A stretch of 64,000 nt of DNA from Juglans regia (taxonomy: Eukaryota; Streptophyta; Magnoliopsida; Fagales; Juglandaceae). The DNA is taken from the NCBI RefSeq assembly GCF_001411555.2, contig NC_049903.1:29987083-30051082 (forward strand). Reading direction: 5' to 3'. The first letter of the stretch is position 1. Every line of letters starts with the position of its first letter. The translations under genes and the position numbers were made by a program. Below, one piece after another: positions 47,686 through 60,900 of this stretch. The notes below the pieces were generated by a model that was not told the DNA's origin, ran no database searches, and was given only the letters and a program-made list of their open reading frames with translations.

Positions 47686-49491
47686 ATGGACAAAACCATG
47701 CTCGCAGACTTGGAGTCTCTTCCTGAAGAAGATAAGGTTCGAATGTCCACCATGATCGAACAGCTTCAGATCCGCGACAGGTTCTCTCTCTAACCAATCC
47801 CATCAATTCCTGGATTATATTTATATTTGCAAAATCGTACCGCTACTTCCATTTTCGTTAACAAAACTCTAGTCTTCAGCAGTTTTTTATGGGCTTAAGG
47901 TTTTGAACTTTAAAGGCACGGGAATTCAAACTCAAATGTGTTTTTGTTCTTGTGGTCTTTTAAATTTATTCAAGATATAAGCAGTGATATGTGCATGCTT
48001 AATTAGATTGGGATTTTCAGAGGTAAACATTGCGATTGAAGTTTCATCTCAAAGATAGGAAAAAGGAATTATAGGGGCGGTGATAGAAAAGAAATTTCTT
48101 CGTTATTTTTTGGGTAGTTAGTTCGCAAGAGAATGGAATTGAAAAATAATGGGCGATTATCTTGTTGGGAAATGATGCTAATTAATATGAGGGTTGCCAC
48201 TGTGTTATCCAAAATGCTGAAAATGCTTGGTTGTTTTTCCAGCTATTCATCTTAAAGATATCGATTTATAAGATTAAGAATAAATTTGTAAGACGTGAGT
48301 CAATGAAACAGTACATAGAAGCCTTCAAAACCATTCCATTTGGAGGGTATCAATCCTATATTCTAAACCTTATATGGCTGATATATGACGTGTTGATCAG
48401 TGAGCTGATGACACATTTAGAGAACTGAATAATTTGTGCATCAATAGTTTGATATGTTTTGACTTTTACTGGTTCCAAGGAATGGCTAATATCTCCACTG
48501 CTAAGCTGTTTCTTACCCTGCGTTTGAACTCCTATTTTGTTTGTACACAATTGATGGAGGCCTTTGTGACTAATGTTTTGACTTCTTCAATAGCATAGTC
48601 TGTCTGTGTTTTTTCCTTAAAAAAACTCCAGTCTATATTCTTGTTTGATTTTAAATATCCATTACATGGTATTTCTAGTGCAAAACATTGTTTACACTGT
48701 TCTAACCTCTACCGTGTCTGCCTATATGCATGGACCTTGTAAAAATTGAATATGCTATAATAAGCAAGAATCGTCTGTGGAATTTCTATATATGGTGTGT
48801 TTTATATGTCCATAAATATCACAGACCCAACCAAGAATGCTTCCGAGAATATCATTCCTAATCTAATCTAGATTTTACATTGTTGACCTTGCCCTGAGAG
48901 ATGGATGTGTAAAGTGTGTGGCCAAGGAGGCTCTCTCTTTCTTCGGATAGTTCTCAGATATTTTTAGCAGCCAGAAATATCTGCAACTTTTAGTAGTGGA
49001 CAGATAAGGAAATAATTAGTGTTATAATAACGGCGTCTAATTAAGTACGGGAAAGGACTGCATTGTGCTTGGATACAAATTATACTTCTCATTGCAACTT
49101 ATAAATGATAAATGTAATTCATCTCATCGGTTTGGTTTCTTATGTGTTTGTATAATAGAACTTGTTCTTTTCTCTAGTTATAAAAATTGCCAGTTTTGAA
49201 TTGTGAGACGAGAAAGTAAAATCTTCAGTAAAGACGTTAATGTTGTTCTAGTTTTAAGGCCTCTAATTTTGTCCTATTGTTTTCTTGATGAAAACAAATT
49301 ACAGTCTAAGGATGTATAATTCATTGGTGGAGAGATGTTTCATGGACTGTGTGGACACCTTCCAACGGAAATCCTTGACCAAGCAAGAGGAGACGTGTGT
49401 GCGTCGGTGTGCCGAGAAGTTCCTGAAGCACTCTATGCGTGTTGGCATGAGATTTGCGGAGCTAAACCAAGGAGCAGCTACTACAGATTAA
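47686..49491 (+). CDS. TIM9: Mitochondrial import inner membrane translocase subunit TIM9
   Basis: Two exons (47686-47780 and 49305-49491) with a GT/AG intron of 1524 bp give 93 residues, the usual plant TIM9 length. The protein has the twin CX3C motif of small Tim proteins (CFMDC at residues 43-47 and CVRRC at 63-67, 15 residues apart) and the start [17 protein letters not shown]. Small Tims form a hexameric TIM9-TIM10 chaperone in the intermembrane space that escorts hydrophobic carriers to the inner membrane, with both CX3C pairs held by disulfides. The start is the first ATG and is preceded by CAAAG. The gene looks intact. Confidence 0.96.
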
Positions 49492-50909
49492 AGTGTTTTT
49501 GGACAACTTGCGGCATAGAACTCTTGTAACACCCGGATTTGATTTATTTATAAGTTCCTTGTTACTCCCTTCTTTATGATAAGAAGAATAATTTGTTTGT
49601 TTATCCCAACTGAGTTTTGCAATCGACAGGGGATAGAAACGGGCATGATAGATGTTATGGATTATTTATAATTTCTCTCAAGTGGGATCATTGAGTAAGA
49701 GAGCTCTGGAGTCTACTTCCACTAGCAGAGTTCAGTTTATGGAATTTTTGAACTTGCTGCTCTGGCAATTGCAGCAGGCTTCGCAAGTTAAGCATTTACA
49801 ATTATTTAGTCCTGGTAATTGACGAACGGATGATGCTACTTAGCATGTCAATAACAAGTCATTTTTATTTAAATAAAGTATAAATTAAAAAAATGAAAAA
49901 GAATAATTTGTGTAAAAAAGGATTGTCAAAAGGGATGCCAAGGATCATTTTCCATTGACGAACAGAGAGCAGCTTTTCACATGCTTGGGAATTTGATATG
50001 TGCAGGGCTAGTGTTGAAACAGTGCATGTAGCGGAAAAGAAAAAACCCACAGAGAGAGAATTGGAAACGGGAAACAGGGATTGTTGCTAAGAATGAGACT
50101 CGAGAAGTGTCGGTGGACAACCGATCTAAGAGAGAGGAAAAGAACTGAGAGGAAAACAATATAGCAACAACTCACATACTAAGAGATGCGAACCTACCTT
50201 GAGAAATCAAAGTAAATCTGGGAGATGAGAGAAGAGTCGTTTATGGAGTACTTGTTCGGCGATGGCAGTGAAGAAGACCGTGGGTGGGCAGTGCGGCGGT
50301 GAAGAGTTTGCTCTGGGTTCACCAGCAGGGTGCAAGGCTTCGGCCAAGAGTTTTCTCGAATGATAAGCGTGATACCGATACTGTAACGATGAGAGAAAAA
50401 AGATGCAAGATTAAACAAAATATGAGAGAGAGGTAGACGTCTGCGTGAGACTTTCTTTGCTGCTTGAGAGAGAGGAAGTGAACTGAGAAACTTTCTTTGC
50501 GTCTGCGTTCTCTTCTTCCTCGATTTTTTTAATAATAATATAAGCATGTCAGTGGCTTGCACATACAATTGTCATACTGGTGCAAGGTACAACCTATGCG
50601 CTGATATTTTTTTTTTACACTATCGCTGTGAGGCTGTGATATAGTGTTAGAAGTGAAGTGGCTTTTGTCATTGGGTCCCATTCTATGGGACTTTGTGGAA
50701 TTAGAGATGGAATTTACTTACAACGGCAAGCTAATATGTTTGAAAGGTCTCACCTCCACATATAGTAGCTTAATTGATGATAGGGAAATTTCAAGAATTT
50801 CTTAAATAGAGCAAGAGGGCTTACTACTGCAGCTAGTTTCAGTTATTTCTGCGCTGTTGGGATTGTTGCAGTGCCTCAAGACTCTAATGTTGCTGGCTGT
50901 CAGGTTATT
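49492..50909. other. 3' UTR of TIM9 and unassigned spacer
   Basis: The first few hundred bases are probably the TIM9 3' UTR. Beyond 49900 there is purine-rich DNA with a repeated AAACTTTCTTTGC block (50448-50500). The minus frame at 50194-50568 has no recognisable domain and is not called a gene. Confidence 0.45.
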
Positions 50910-53735
50910 TTTGCGTTGTTGTGATAGTTTAATAAGGTTTTTGAGGAACCAAAGGGTTTACCTCTACAGAGAACTCATGACCATCAAATACCCTTGAAAT
51001 AAGAAGCATTACCAGTGAGTGTGAGACCCTTATAATCAATACCCATATAATCAAAAGACTGAAATTGAAAAAATTGTGAAAGAATTGCTAGAGTCTGGTG
51101 TGATTAGACCAAGTCAGTCCCCATTTTCTTCTCCTGTTTTGTTAGTAAGGAAGACTGATGGTTCATGGAGGATGTGCATTGATTATAGTGTGTTGAATGA
51201 AGCTACAATAAAAGACAAGTATTCCATACTTGTGGTACATGAATTGCTCAATGAACTTTTTGGCTCAACTATGTCTTGTAAGCTAGACTTGAGATCAGGA
51301 TATCAGAAAATTCGCATGAAGAAGAAGGACATTCACAAGACAACATTTATAACACAAGAAGGTCATTATGAGTTCCTTGTAATGCCTTTTGGATTCACTA
51401 ATACACCTTATACATTTCAGGGGCATATGAATAATGTGTTCAGACCATTCTTAAGGCAATTTGTCATTGTTTTCTTTGATGTCATCCTTGTTTACATAGG
51501 ATTTATAATCCCATTGGTGCATTTATCCACTGTGTTGCAGACATTGGAGGAATATCAATTATATGCTATGAGGTCTAAATGTAAATTTGCTTGTGTTGAA
51601 ATAGAGTATTTGAGACATATAATATCTGAGGAAGGGGTTAGGGTAGACCTTAAGAAGTTGGAATCTATGGTAAACTAGCAATTACCTAAGAATGTGTAAT
51701 CATTGAGGGGTTTCTTGGGTATGATAGGTTACTATAGAAAGTTTATCAAAAGCTATGGTTTAATAACTGCCCATTTGACAACCTTGTTAAAGAAGGATGC
51801 ATTTGTGTAGACTGAAGTTGCAATTGAGTCATTTAATCAACTCAAGGAAGTAGTGACAAAATTACCAGTGTTATTATTACTTGACTTTACTAAAGTTTTT
51901 GTAATTGAGTGTGATGCATGTGAAAATGGACTAGGACCTGTTTTCATACAAGAGCAGAAACCTTTGGCTTTTCTCAGTCAAGCCTTAAAATGTAGGAATA
52001 TGCAATTATCCATGTATGAAAATGAGCTACTGGCCTTGATAATAGTAGTAAAAAAATGGAGATCTTATCTGCTTGGAGGCCGATTCATAGTCAGAACTAA
52101 TCAAAATAGTTTGAAGTACTTATTAGAACAGAAAGTTTGTAAACTTGCTCAATAGAAATGGATATCTAAGTTGCTTTGATATGAGTTTTGTATCGAATAC
52201 AAGTAGGGCGTAGAAAACAAGGTGGCTGAAGCCTTGTCTAGAAGGGATAACATTGATGAGACTATAGCCTTAGTTGCCATAACTTTCCCAAATCCAATCT
52301 GGCTTGAAGAATTAAAAGTTGCTTATAAGGAATATCCATTAGTACAACAACAGTTAACCTTGCTACAAGAGGGTTCCTCCTCTAGTTCATATTTCATTTT
52401 TAAATATGGCAACTTGTTTGAGAAAGGAAGAATCTACATCCCTAATTGTGCTGAGTTGAAATTGAAGATCCTGTATTTTATCCATGCTAGCTCTCCTGCA
52501 AAACATTCAAGGTTTCACATATCCTTACATCGAGTAAGAGCTGACTTCGATTGGCCTGTGTTGAAGATTGAAGTTAAAATGTTCATTAGAGAATGTGAAG
52601 TCTGTCAAAGAAATAAAGTTGAAGACATGCATCCAACTGGTTTATTGCAACCCTACCGATTCCACAACAAATATGGACATATATTTAATGGATTTTGTGG
52701 AAGGGCTACTTATATCAAAGGGGTATTCTATCATTATGATGGTGGTGGAGAGATTATCAAAGTATGCTCATTTCCGAGCCTTAAGACATCCCTTTAGAGT
52801 AGCCAATGTAGCTTTCTTATTTATGGATAATGTTTTTAAATTGTATGGCATGCTTAAAAGCATTGTTTCATCTAGGGGATCTACATTTACTAGCTCTTTC
52901 TGGAGGGAATTATTCAAGTTACAAGGTGTGAATCTATCTTATTTTACGGTTTATCATCCTCAAAGTGATGGCCATATTGAGGCTGTTAACGAATGCTTAG
53001 AGCATTTTTTAGTTGTTTTTTAGAAGACAAGCTCCAATTATGGTCTGATTGGCTGCCCTTGGCTGAATGATGGTATAACACCACCTTTCATTCATCAACC
53101 ACATACTTTATGAAGTGGTCTACGGTATGCCTCCTACGAGGTTACAGGCATGATACCTGGGGTTAACACCTAATCAAGTAGTTGATGAATTGTTGAAAAG
53201 TACCCAAGATCAAATTATGACTACAATGAAGAATAATTTGATGGCTGCATAGGAGAGGATGAAGTTACAATATGATAAACACAGAACTGAGAGAGTTTGC
53301 AGTGGGAGATTGGGTTTATCTCAAGCTTCAAACCTATAGACAACATTCTTTGGAAGTTAGGCGAAATTTGAAATTGTCGCCACGGAATGGTATTGTGGTA
53401 ATGTGGCTTATAGCTTCATCTTCCTTCCCAGACTCAATTTCATCTTGTGTTCCACGTTTTGTGTTTGAAAAAGAAGCTAGGCCAGCATGTGTCACCATTC
53501 TCTACCCTTCCACTAGTTGATCTACACAGAGAGCTTATGACTAAGCCTCAATAAATTCTTCAACGCCATAGTAGGGAGGTAAACAACAGAGCCTTAGTTA
53601 AGGTGTTAGTAAAGTGGCAGGGTGATGGTGTTGAAGATGGCACTTGGGACTTGGGAGCCCTATTGGCAGCTTCGTCAAAAACTTCCTCACCTTGTGGGCA
53701 ATGTGCTTTGAAGGGAAAGGGTATATTATGGATTA
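50910..53735 (+). pseudogene. Decayed Ty3/gypsy pol
   Basis: The fragment starts in the protease-RT linker (LPLQRTHDHQIPLK). It continues with RT ([41 protein letters not shown]), RNase H (VIECDACENGLGPVF, MYENELLALIIVVKKWR), the integrase zinc region (HASSPAKHSRFH with CEVCQRNK) and core (KSIVSSRGSTFTSSFW, VYHPQSDGHIEAVN), ending in a chromodomain-like VLVKWQGDGVEDGTWD near 53605-53650. The YxDD position reads FFDVI, so the catalytic pair is lost. Stops occur at 51676, 51808 and 52153 and frames shift in integrase. Neither gag nor LTRs were found. Confidence 0.88.
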
Positions 53736-53739
53736 GAGG

Positions 53740-54340
53740 TTTTTTTTTTTTTTGAAATGAACAATAAGAATTTATTCATCAAGTAGAGACCAAATGGCCA
53801 ATACAACTAGGCATGTCTTCTAGTTCTATGATTACATCATTAATAACAAGAGCATGCCAATAGGGCATAATCTTCTAGTTCTAGTTCTACATTACAAGTA
53901 TCCACATAATGTTTAAAGAACTCTAGCTGAGATTTGTTCAGCCCCCTTTTAGCGGATTGTGCTATGTTTCATTAGGTGGGAATTCATCATCACATCAATG
54001 ATGAGCTGCTGCCGCTTTAAGGATATTGTGAAAATCTACATTTCTTCGTACATGTTGCTTTTCCTTATGGTTATGTAAGTAAGTAGTTGAAATCCCTCTG
54101 TAGATGGGCATCTTGTGCATGAAAGGCCATCCTTTACCGATGTAGCAGTTCATTAATTCACTGATTTCTCGTGGGGGCTTATCTTTTTAAACCCTTGTTC
54201 GTTTTCTTTATGGCCTGTGCAAGTGTTTCCTGGAGTTTAGGACAGACTGGAGTGTACTGTCTTGAATCTTGACCATGCTCTTCAATAGGAGCACGAGTTG
54301 GCAGCACCCCCTTTAACGATTTTATTTTGTTGGCAAGACC
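53740..54340 (-). pseudogene. Poly(A)-tailed retrocopy of an unidentified gene
   Basis: On the minus strand a poly(A) tract (53753-53740) follows an AATAAA signal (53776-53771) by 17 bases. Upstream, two overlapping frames read like a conserved polar protein: IKSLKGVLPTRAPIEEHGQ...LQETLAQAIKK (about 54320-54200), then, one frame over, PPREISELMNCYIGKGWPF...YRGISTTYLHNHK...NVDFHNILKAAAAHH ending at a TGA (53997-53995). This gives a 3' UTR of about 220 bases. No introns are visible. I do not recognise the protein. A frameshift between the two parts makes it a pseudogene. It lies directly beyond the gypsy remnant. Confidence 0.55.
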
Positions 54341-55715
54341 TTAATAGCCATCAATAGAGGTCATTGGCATTTACTAGGAGTAGGTATCAAGTTTGGATCG
54401 TCTCAAGTTTGATTTAGGTTATATATTAGTCAATCTTAATCCACTTTATTTTTAATTAAACGGGTTAAATTTCTCAATCTTATGATGCTAATTCCATATC
54501 GGTGTTCGTGTCGGGTTCATGATTTTTGACAAAATCATCAACTCTGAATATTGTGTGTGGTATTATTGTTTCGTCAAATCGAGTTCGAATTATATATGAT
54601 TTAACCTTAATCCCAGCTATTTAATTAAATTTGCATGATCTTTTAATCTCAACTCATTGATTCTGTATCCATTTTTGGATTTTCCTTTTAATGTCTTCCA
54701 ATTTAACACTTGAGTTGCCTCAAAGAGTCCATTTAGGTTAAATTTATCATCAAATTCACATATTTATAGGCAATGGGACTATTGTTTTGCATCAGTTAAA
54801 TTATTTTTTTTCCTACTGTTTTTATTTTAAACGCAAAGATAAGTTAAATATGAAAGATCAAAGTTTTAAAAAGAATACCATTTATCGTTCCTTCAACAAT
54901 CATCCTTTCAACCCCTCTATTTTAGTATCAAATTATTATTGATATAAAAGTAATAAATAAAAAATAATTTTTCATCATTTTGATATCTCATCAAGGGATG
55001 ATAGAATGATGATTTGGCTAAAGTGGTAAGACTTTTGTTTTTGATGATATACTCTAAGATTTGAATCCCGATGCAAACAATTTTTATGAATCATCAGATT
55101 GAGATTTTTTCTTTGAGTTATTCGATTTGTACTTACGAAAAACTCATTGAAACTCTTGTACCATCGAAATTGGTCAAGAATTTGTTTCAAACATCCAATT
55201 TTAATAATAATAAAAAAAACCCAAATTATAATTGATTCTTAAATGTCACAACTCAATTCAATTTGTATAATTTCGTATTTATTATCTTTTCTAATATTAA
55301 AAAATCTAGAGGAAATCCTGTTCCTAATTAATATGATATATATTTAAATCCTTAAGGATATGATCATTTGTATGTAATAAAGATATTTCCTATTGCACAA
55401 ACTCAATTTGTTTGTCAACATTATACAATATAATAAAAATAATAAATTTTGTCAAAATTGAGTAACTCATCATGAATAAAACTTGTTCGAAAAATAAAGG
55501 GACTGTTTGTGAGCGTAAAATATAATCGATGATAAGTTTAAATCAACTCGTGTTTAAATAAAAATAAAAATTCAAAATTAAACTTACAGAGAGGTTGATC
55601 ATCCATCACTCAAAATCGACTATTTAAGGAAGATTAGGAACCAAAAAAAAGATTAAAAAAAAAATCAGAAAATAAAAGAGAGACCATCAGAGTAGCTTGC
55701 TATTGGCTCTCACAT

Positions 55716-55750
55716 AAAATAAAATAAAATAAAATAAAATAAAATAAAAT
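55716..55750. repeat. (AAAAT)n microsatellite
   Basis: Seven perfect pentanucleotide units. Confidence 0.95.
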
Positions 55751-56150
55751 GGTGATCATCATACACATCTGCCAAGAATAACAAGGAAAAAGAAAGTGCC
55801 ATGCTGAATACACGTTAGTAAGCACCATTGAAAGTAACACTTGGATTTTTTAAATACAGGGGGTCTTATGAGTTCATCAATTACATTGGTACCTCCCACT
55901 TCAAGATTGTATGCAGAAAAGAATCAGAAAAGGCATGAAAATCCGGGGGGGTGTGCTAAATTTTTGTTTTTGAAAACATTCAAGCATCATTTCTCCTAAT
56001 ACGATGGGGGTATCTCTACAATTCCAGTACAGTCAAATATATCTTCACAGGTAATTTGGGACCTTTCGTCTCTTATTCTACACTTACCAGAAGCCTACAG
56101 CCACTCACTTTTGTCCATGTAGCTATGATGGAAAAAAATTGTCCGTGTAC

Positions 56151-56390
56151 CTAGTAAAACAGCAGCGCTTGTGTCATCTGCAAGATGATGATGATGATGA
56201 TGATGATATCGTTCTGAGCGTGTAATGAAGTCATCACCCATTGCTTTTGAGCAGCCTTTGTGGAATTCATAATTTGATCACCATATTGAAGGAAATAGTC
56301 AGCCAACTTCAAAACATGTCCAGCCATTATCCCTAACTCAAAAAACACAAGCAAACAAAAAAAAGAAAATAATGTTAGAGAAATATAGGA
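56151..56390 (-). other. Isolated exon-like frame, unassigned
   Basis: The minus frame contains GIMAGHVLKLADYFLQYGDQ and then AAQKQWVMTSLHAQND with normal amino-acid variety, followed by a poly-Ile run made by a (GAT)n microsatellite (56184-56207). A possible splice acceptor (TTTTTTGAG) precedes it. It could be a downstream exon or spliced 3' UTR of MYB3R, or a remnant of another gene. I do not recognise the sequence. Confidence 0.3.
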
Positions 56391-57965
56391 GAACTTGTTC
56401 ATAGTTTCATTGCATCACTAACCAAATAGAGAAATGTATAAGCTGAAGGAGGAAAGAATCTAGCCAATAAAATATAAACATCAATCCTCAATTTATGAAC
56501 ACCAGTCCATTAAAGTCTATAGATACAATCCAAGGAAGAGAGTGTTAATAAAGAAGTTCTTGAGCTCCTCTGTCATCCACAGATAGTCCTCGAAGGTTAT
56601 TGTGATACCCCATACTCACTATGAGCAGTGAGTGTAGGTGGTGTATGGGGATCCAACATTGCTTGGAAGGGAGAAGTTCTTGCTTTTATAATGATTCCAA
56701 CGGCTCCAATTATACCATTGACTAGTCATTTGGAGTATGGGCCTAGATGTGGCTTGGGCCTCCCTTGGGACATTACAGTTCTATTATTTCACTCGGTTCT
56801 TGAACAATATCAGCCCAACAGGGAATTTTTGAATCGGAAATACACTGATTGTGACTAACTCATGTTACTGAGACAAATAAATCAAAGCCGTGCTTTGCCA
56901 AGTCAAGTAGCTTGTACCAACTGTGGGTTCAAGATGCATTAAAGCTGCATCAGGTTTCTTCAGGTTTGCATTAGCTGATTAGTTGTTGGACCAATTCAGT
57001 CTCAGAACCACAAATTTGTAAAGCAGAATGTATCAACACAAAACCTAGGAATTTATGCTCAAACAAAATCAAGCTTAGTTAATAACTTAATGGTAGTAGA
57101 GTATAATCTGATCAAATAATCATTGAACTTAGCAAGACCCAACTAGTTAACCTTGATATTATAACAGTCGGTAGACATTTCAAGTCAAAATCAATTCATT
57201 TATTTTATACTCTAATTGACTTTGTTCTATTTGGAAAGGGAGCCACGGTTATGTACATGGATTCCAACAGATAACAGAATATGAGAATCTTATGTAGGTA
57301 CAAGTTTAATTTCCTAGAAGCATTAACTATATTGATGAGTTAAGTTCCAAACATACAAGGCTAACGGAGGCAAGGGAAACAGTCTAAAGAGGTATATATT
57401 GTTGATAAGTCAATTTTATAAATAGGAACTATACAAAAACAAAAGATTCTATACAAAAAAAACACACCCTACTAACTAGAAAAGGACAAAGAACAAAAGT
57501 TAATAAAATCTACAAAACTGGAAAATTGAGGACTGTTGTGGGCAGCTATCCAACAAAAAGAGATTTAAAGGTGCATACACAGCTGTTACCAGGAAAAGTA
57601 AAGCTCTAAAGTACTAAAACCACAGTGACATGTCTTGAGATATCCTTCTCCTTATATCCTAGATGTCTGTGCAAATATCCTGGATTTAAATCAGCAAGTG
57701 CATTCAAAGATATGTCATAGACTGAGAAGTGATCAGACTCATCAATAACTTTCATTCAAAATATAAGAATTTCTCATTGTAGTATCCACTGTCCATCCTC
57801 AAGCAGAACAGAAACAAATTTTTGTTTTGATGATATGTTAAACAAAACGAAAAATAATCAAAGGAGCCACAGTAGAATATCGAATTAGTCGTTCAAACAA
57901 AAGATCCAATGGACCAGAACTTAAAAGAACTAGGGTAAGTGAAATGAGAACTTACAATAAAATCC

Positions 57966-60900
57966 CTAGGTCACTCCAATCTTTGCTGCATGTGAGCAAT
58001 CTGGAGTAACAGGGGAGCTTCCCTTTCTGGATAATTCCTTGGATTTCGTACTACTGTCGCGCTTCTCTTTGTCAAATGTGAACTCAAGTTGTTTCTCCAC
58101 AGACTTGAAAACAGCAGTTCGTTTGGGCCTTAACCTATACGGAGGAGATGCATTAAAAGCCTTAATATTAGCCTCACCAATGCTGTTACCATGACAAGTA
58201 GGACTCCCACACAAACTCCCATCTACAGAATCAGATTTCTCCAAATTGTTTTTACTTTTTTTCTGTTCATCAGAAGCATGAACAACATCCTCAACCAATT
58301 CCTCATCTGCTTTCACAACTTTACTGCGGTGCAGATGCTTTTGATCTTCTGTCCTCCTCTTTCTCAATATGGAAGGAGTATTAGGGAAGCTCTCAGCAGC
58401 CATTTTCAATATTGACTCAGGACTTTGCATGCTTAAACCACTGCTCTTCACACAAGGTGGAGTGAAGAAACTTATAGGCGACACAACTGAACTAGGGTTG
58501 TATTCATGCTGAATGCAACACAAGTTCATAAGACCCACATCCAATGGAATATAACTTTTTAACTGTGGTGGCTCATAGTATAAAGAACCATATGTTGGCG
58601 TTTCAAATGGCAAAGGTGTTCCATTAACTTTGTCTTCATCAGTTTCGCCATTGATTCTATATTTCTCAAACATTTGATCATTAATGATTCCACAATTCTC
58701 AATCTTCTGCTCGCTGTTGATTGCACAATTCTCAATCTTCTGCTCACTGTTGATTCCAGAATTCTCAAAATTTGGCAATGATCCCGAGTTGCTGCAGCTA
58801 AGATCCACATTGGATGATCCTGCCTTGCATTCTCCATATTCAGAATCAGCAGAACTATTTGGGATGGGATTTGATGAGGCACCCATATCAGGAGGCGGGG
58901 CTGAGGACACTAACTGATCCTTGCTATTTTCATTTGTCTTACAAATGTCTGTAGTTCCTGATGATGATTGGGCAGTTGAATCTGAGCCTTTATTTGAACA
59001 AACAAACAAGTTTTTGTTTGCAGAGGATCTATTTGCATCTTTAGAACCATTTTGGGGACTGTTTTTTGCGATTGGTGGAAGTTTCCCAGTAGCTAAATAG
59101 AAATCCAATTTTTTCTTCAAGGAACTGTTCCAGTGATTCTTTATAGCATTGTCAGTTCTGCAGAAAGAAAGTAAAATAGAGACTTCACTTAAAACTAATA
59201 CATCAAAGCGAAACATCATTCATTGGATCTCAGTACAGGTAATAGAAACTAAAAGTTTTATTATCACTATCAACTTTGCTTCGGTTCTTATTGCCTTCAA
59301 TTCTTGTTCTGAGGGATTAATTCAAAGAACAGATATGTATGACCTTTATGTCTACTTGGAACTAATTAAAATGATTTCATCCGCATTGAACATCCAATCG
59401 AGCACCAAGTAAATAACACCTTAAAATCATTCTGAAAATCCCAAAAGAAATCAACCCGAATTGTAAATAGCACCGCAAGAAAGAAGTCCCCAATGCAGAT
59501 GAGCAGAGTTGTTTAAATTTACACCTTCAAACAGATAACATAAGTCCCAAAAAACATCATTCAAAAGAACAGATATGTGTGACATGACCTTTAACATCTA
59601 CTCAGAACTCAATATAATGATTCATCCATATTGAACATCCAATTGACAACCAAGTAAATAACACCATAAAACATTCTGAAAATTCCAAAAGAAATCAACC
59701 CGAATTGTCAACAGTACAGCAAAAAAGAAGTCCCAATACAGATGAGAACAGTTATTTGAATTTTACACTTTCATATCGAGAATGTAAGTCCCAAAAAAAT
59801 TGTGCAACAGTTTATATTTTTGGGAACCACAATAACGAGAAGCATTTGGCTGTGTGCACACATGATGGTGGGAGAGAACAAGTACACATGTTAATATTTT
59901 ACCTCGTTAGGACTAATGAGATGAGATTCTATACACATAAACCTTATTAATTGGAATATTTTCTTCTTGGTCAACCTCATTAATACCTTAATTTAGCATT
60001 CAACTTCCTTGAAAAAAAAAATATAGCTCAAACAAGAACCAGTACCTTCCAGGTAGAACCCTAGCTATTTCGGCCCATTTGTTCCCATGTACCCGATGGG
60101 CTTTCATGAGAGCTAATTCTTCATCTAAAGTCCAAGCATCCTTTTTTATATCTGGATTCAAATGATTGTGCCACCTGAAGATATCAGAAACATTGCTTTC
60201 GTAAATACAAACAGAGGTTAAACCATTTATTTTTCATCATGTAGAAATCAAATTTAGAAGATCAATGTTATCAAAATAGAGACTCAGGAAATTTATTAAT
60301 GATGATGATCATCATCATCATATGAAATGGGGAGAAATGACTTTGAATACCGTATTTTGAGAAATACACATGATGCACTAATGTACAACTGAAACTATAA
60401 AAACAAAAATGCTCAGCTATTCACAATCACTTAATAAAACTACCTCTCACGGCATTGTTTCCCTATACGACCAGGCAAAGACTTGGCTATCAAAGACCAT
60501 TTTGTAGGCCCATATTTTGCCACCAGTTCAATGATTTTATCGTCCTCCTGCAAACCACACAAAGAACAGGAATTTTAAAGCTTGAATCAGAATATGCAAG
60601 GAAAATTATGAAAGGAAGGAAAAAGCTGGGTGCCAACCTCTTGAGTCCATGGCCCTTTTACTAGATCTGGATTAAGAACTTTCTGCCATCGATGCAGACA
60701 TTGGACTTCTGATCTATCAGGAAAAAACTCAGCTGCAAAAAATTGTATCCATATATTAGGCAGGTTTCACTAATTATATAAAAGAGTATGTGTACTAAAT
60801 ATCACAAAGTTAACATTGGATGGTACCGCAAGTTTAATATTGTGTATCCCTCCATCTATATATTTTTTATGCTCAACCAAAATATTTCTAGGGTCACTAT

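Larger units (their letters stand above)
54341..57965. other. AT-rich spacer downstream of MYB3R
   Basis: No firm gene is seen. It holds an (AAAAT)n run (55716-55750), an isolated exon-like frame (56151-56390, listed separately) and the probable 3' UTR of MYB3R. Confidence 0.5.

Noticed and set aside
50194..50568. 124-codon minus-strand frame
   Set aside because: Basic, low-similarity composition with no motif; upstream sequence is purine-rich repeat.
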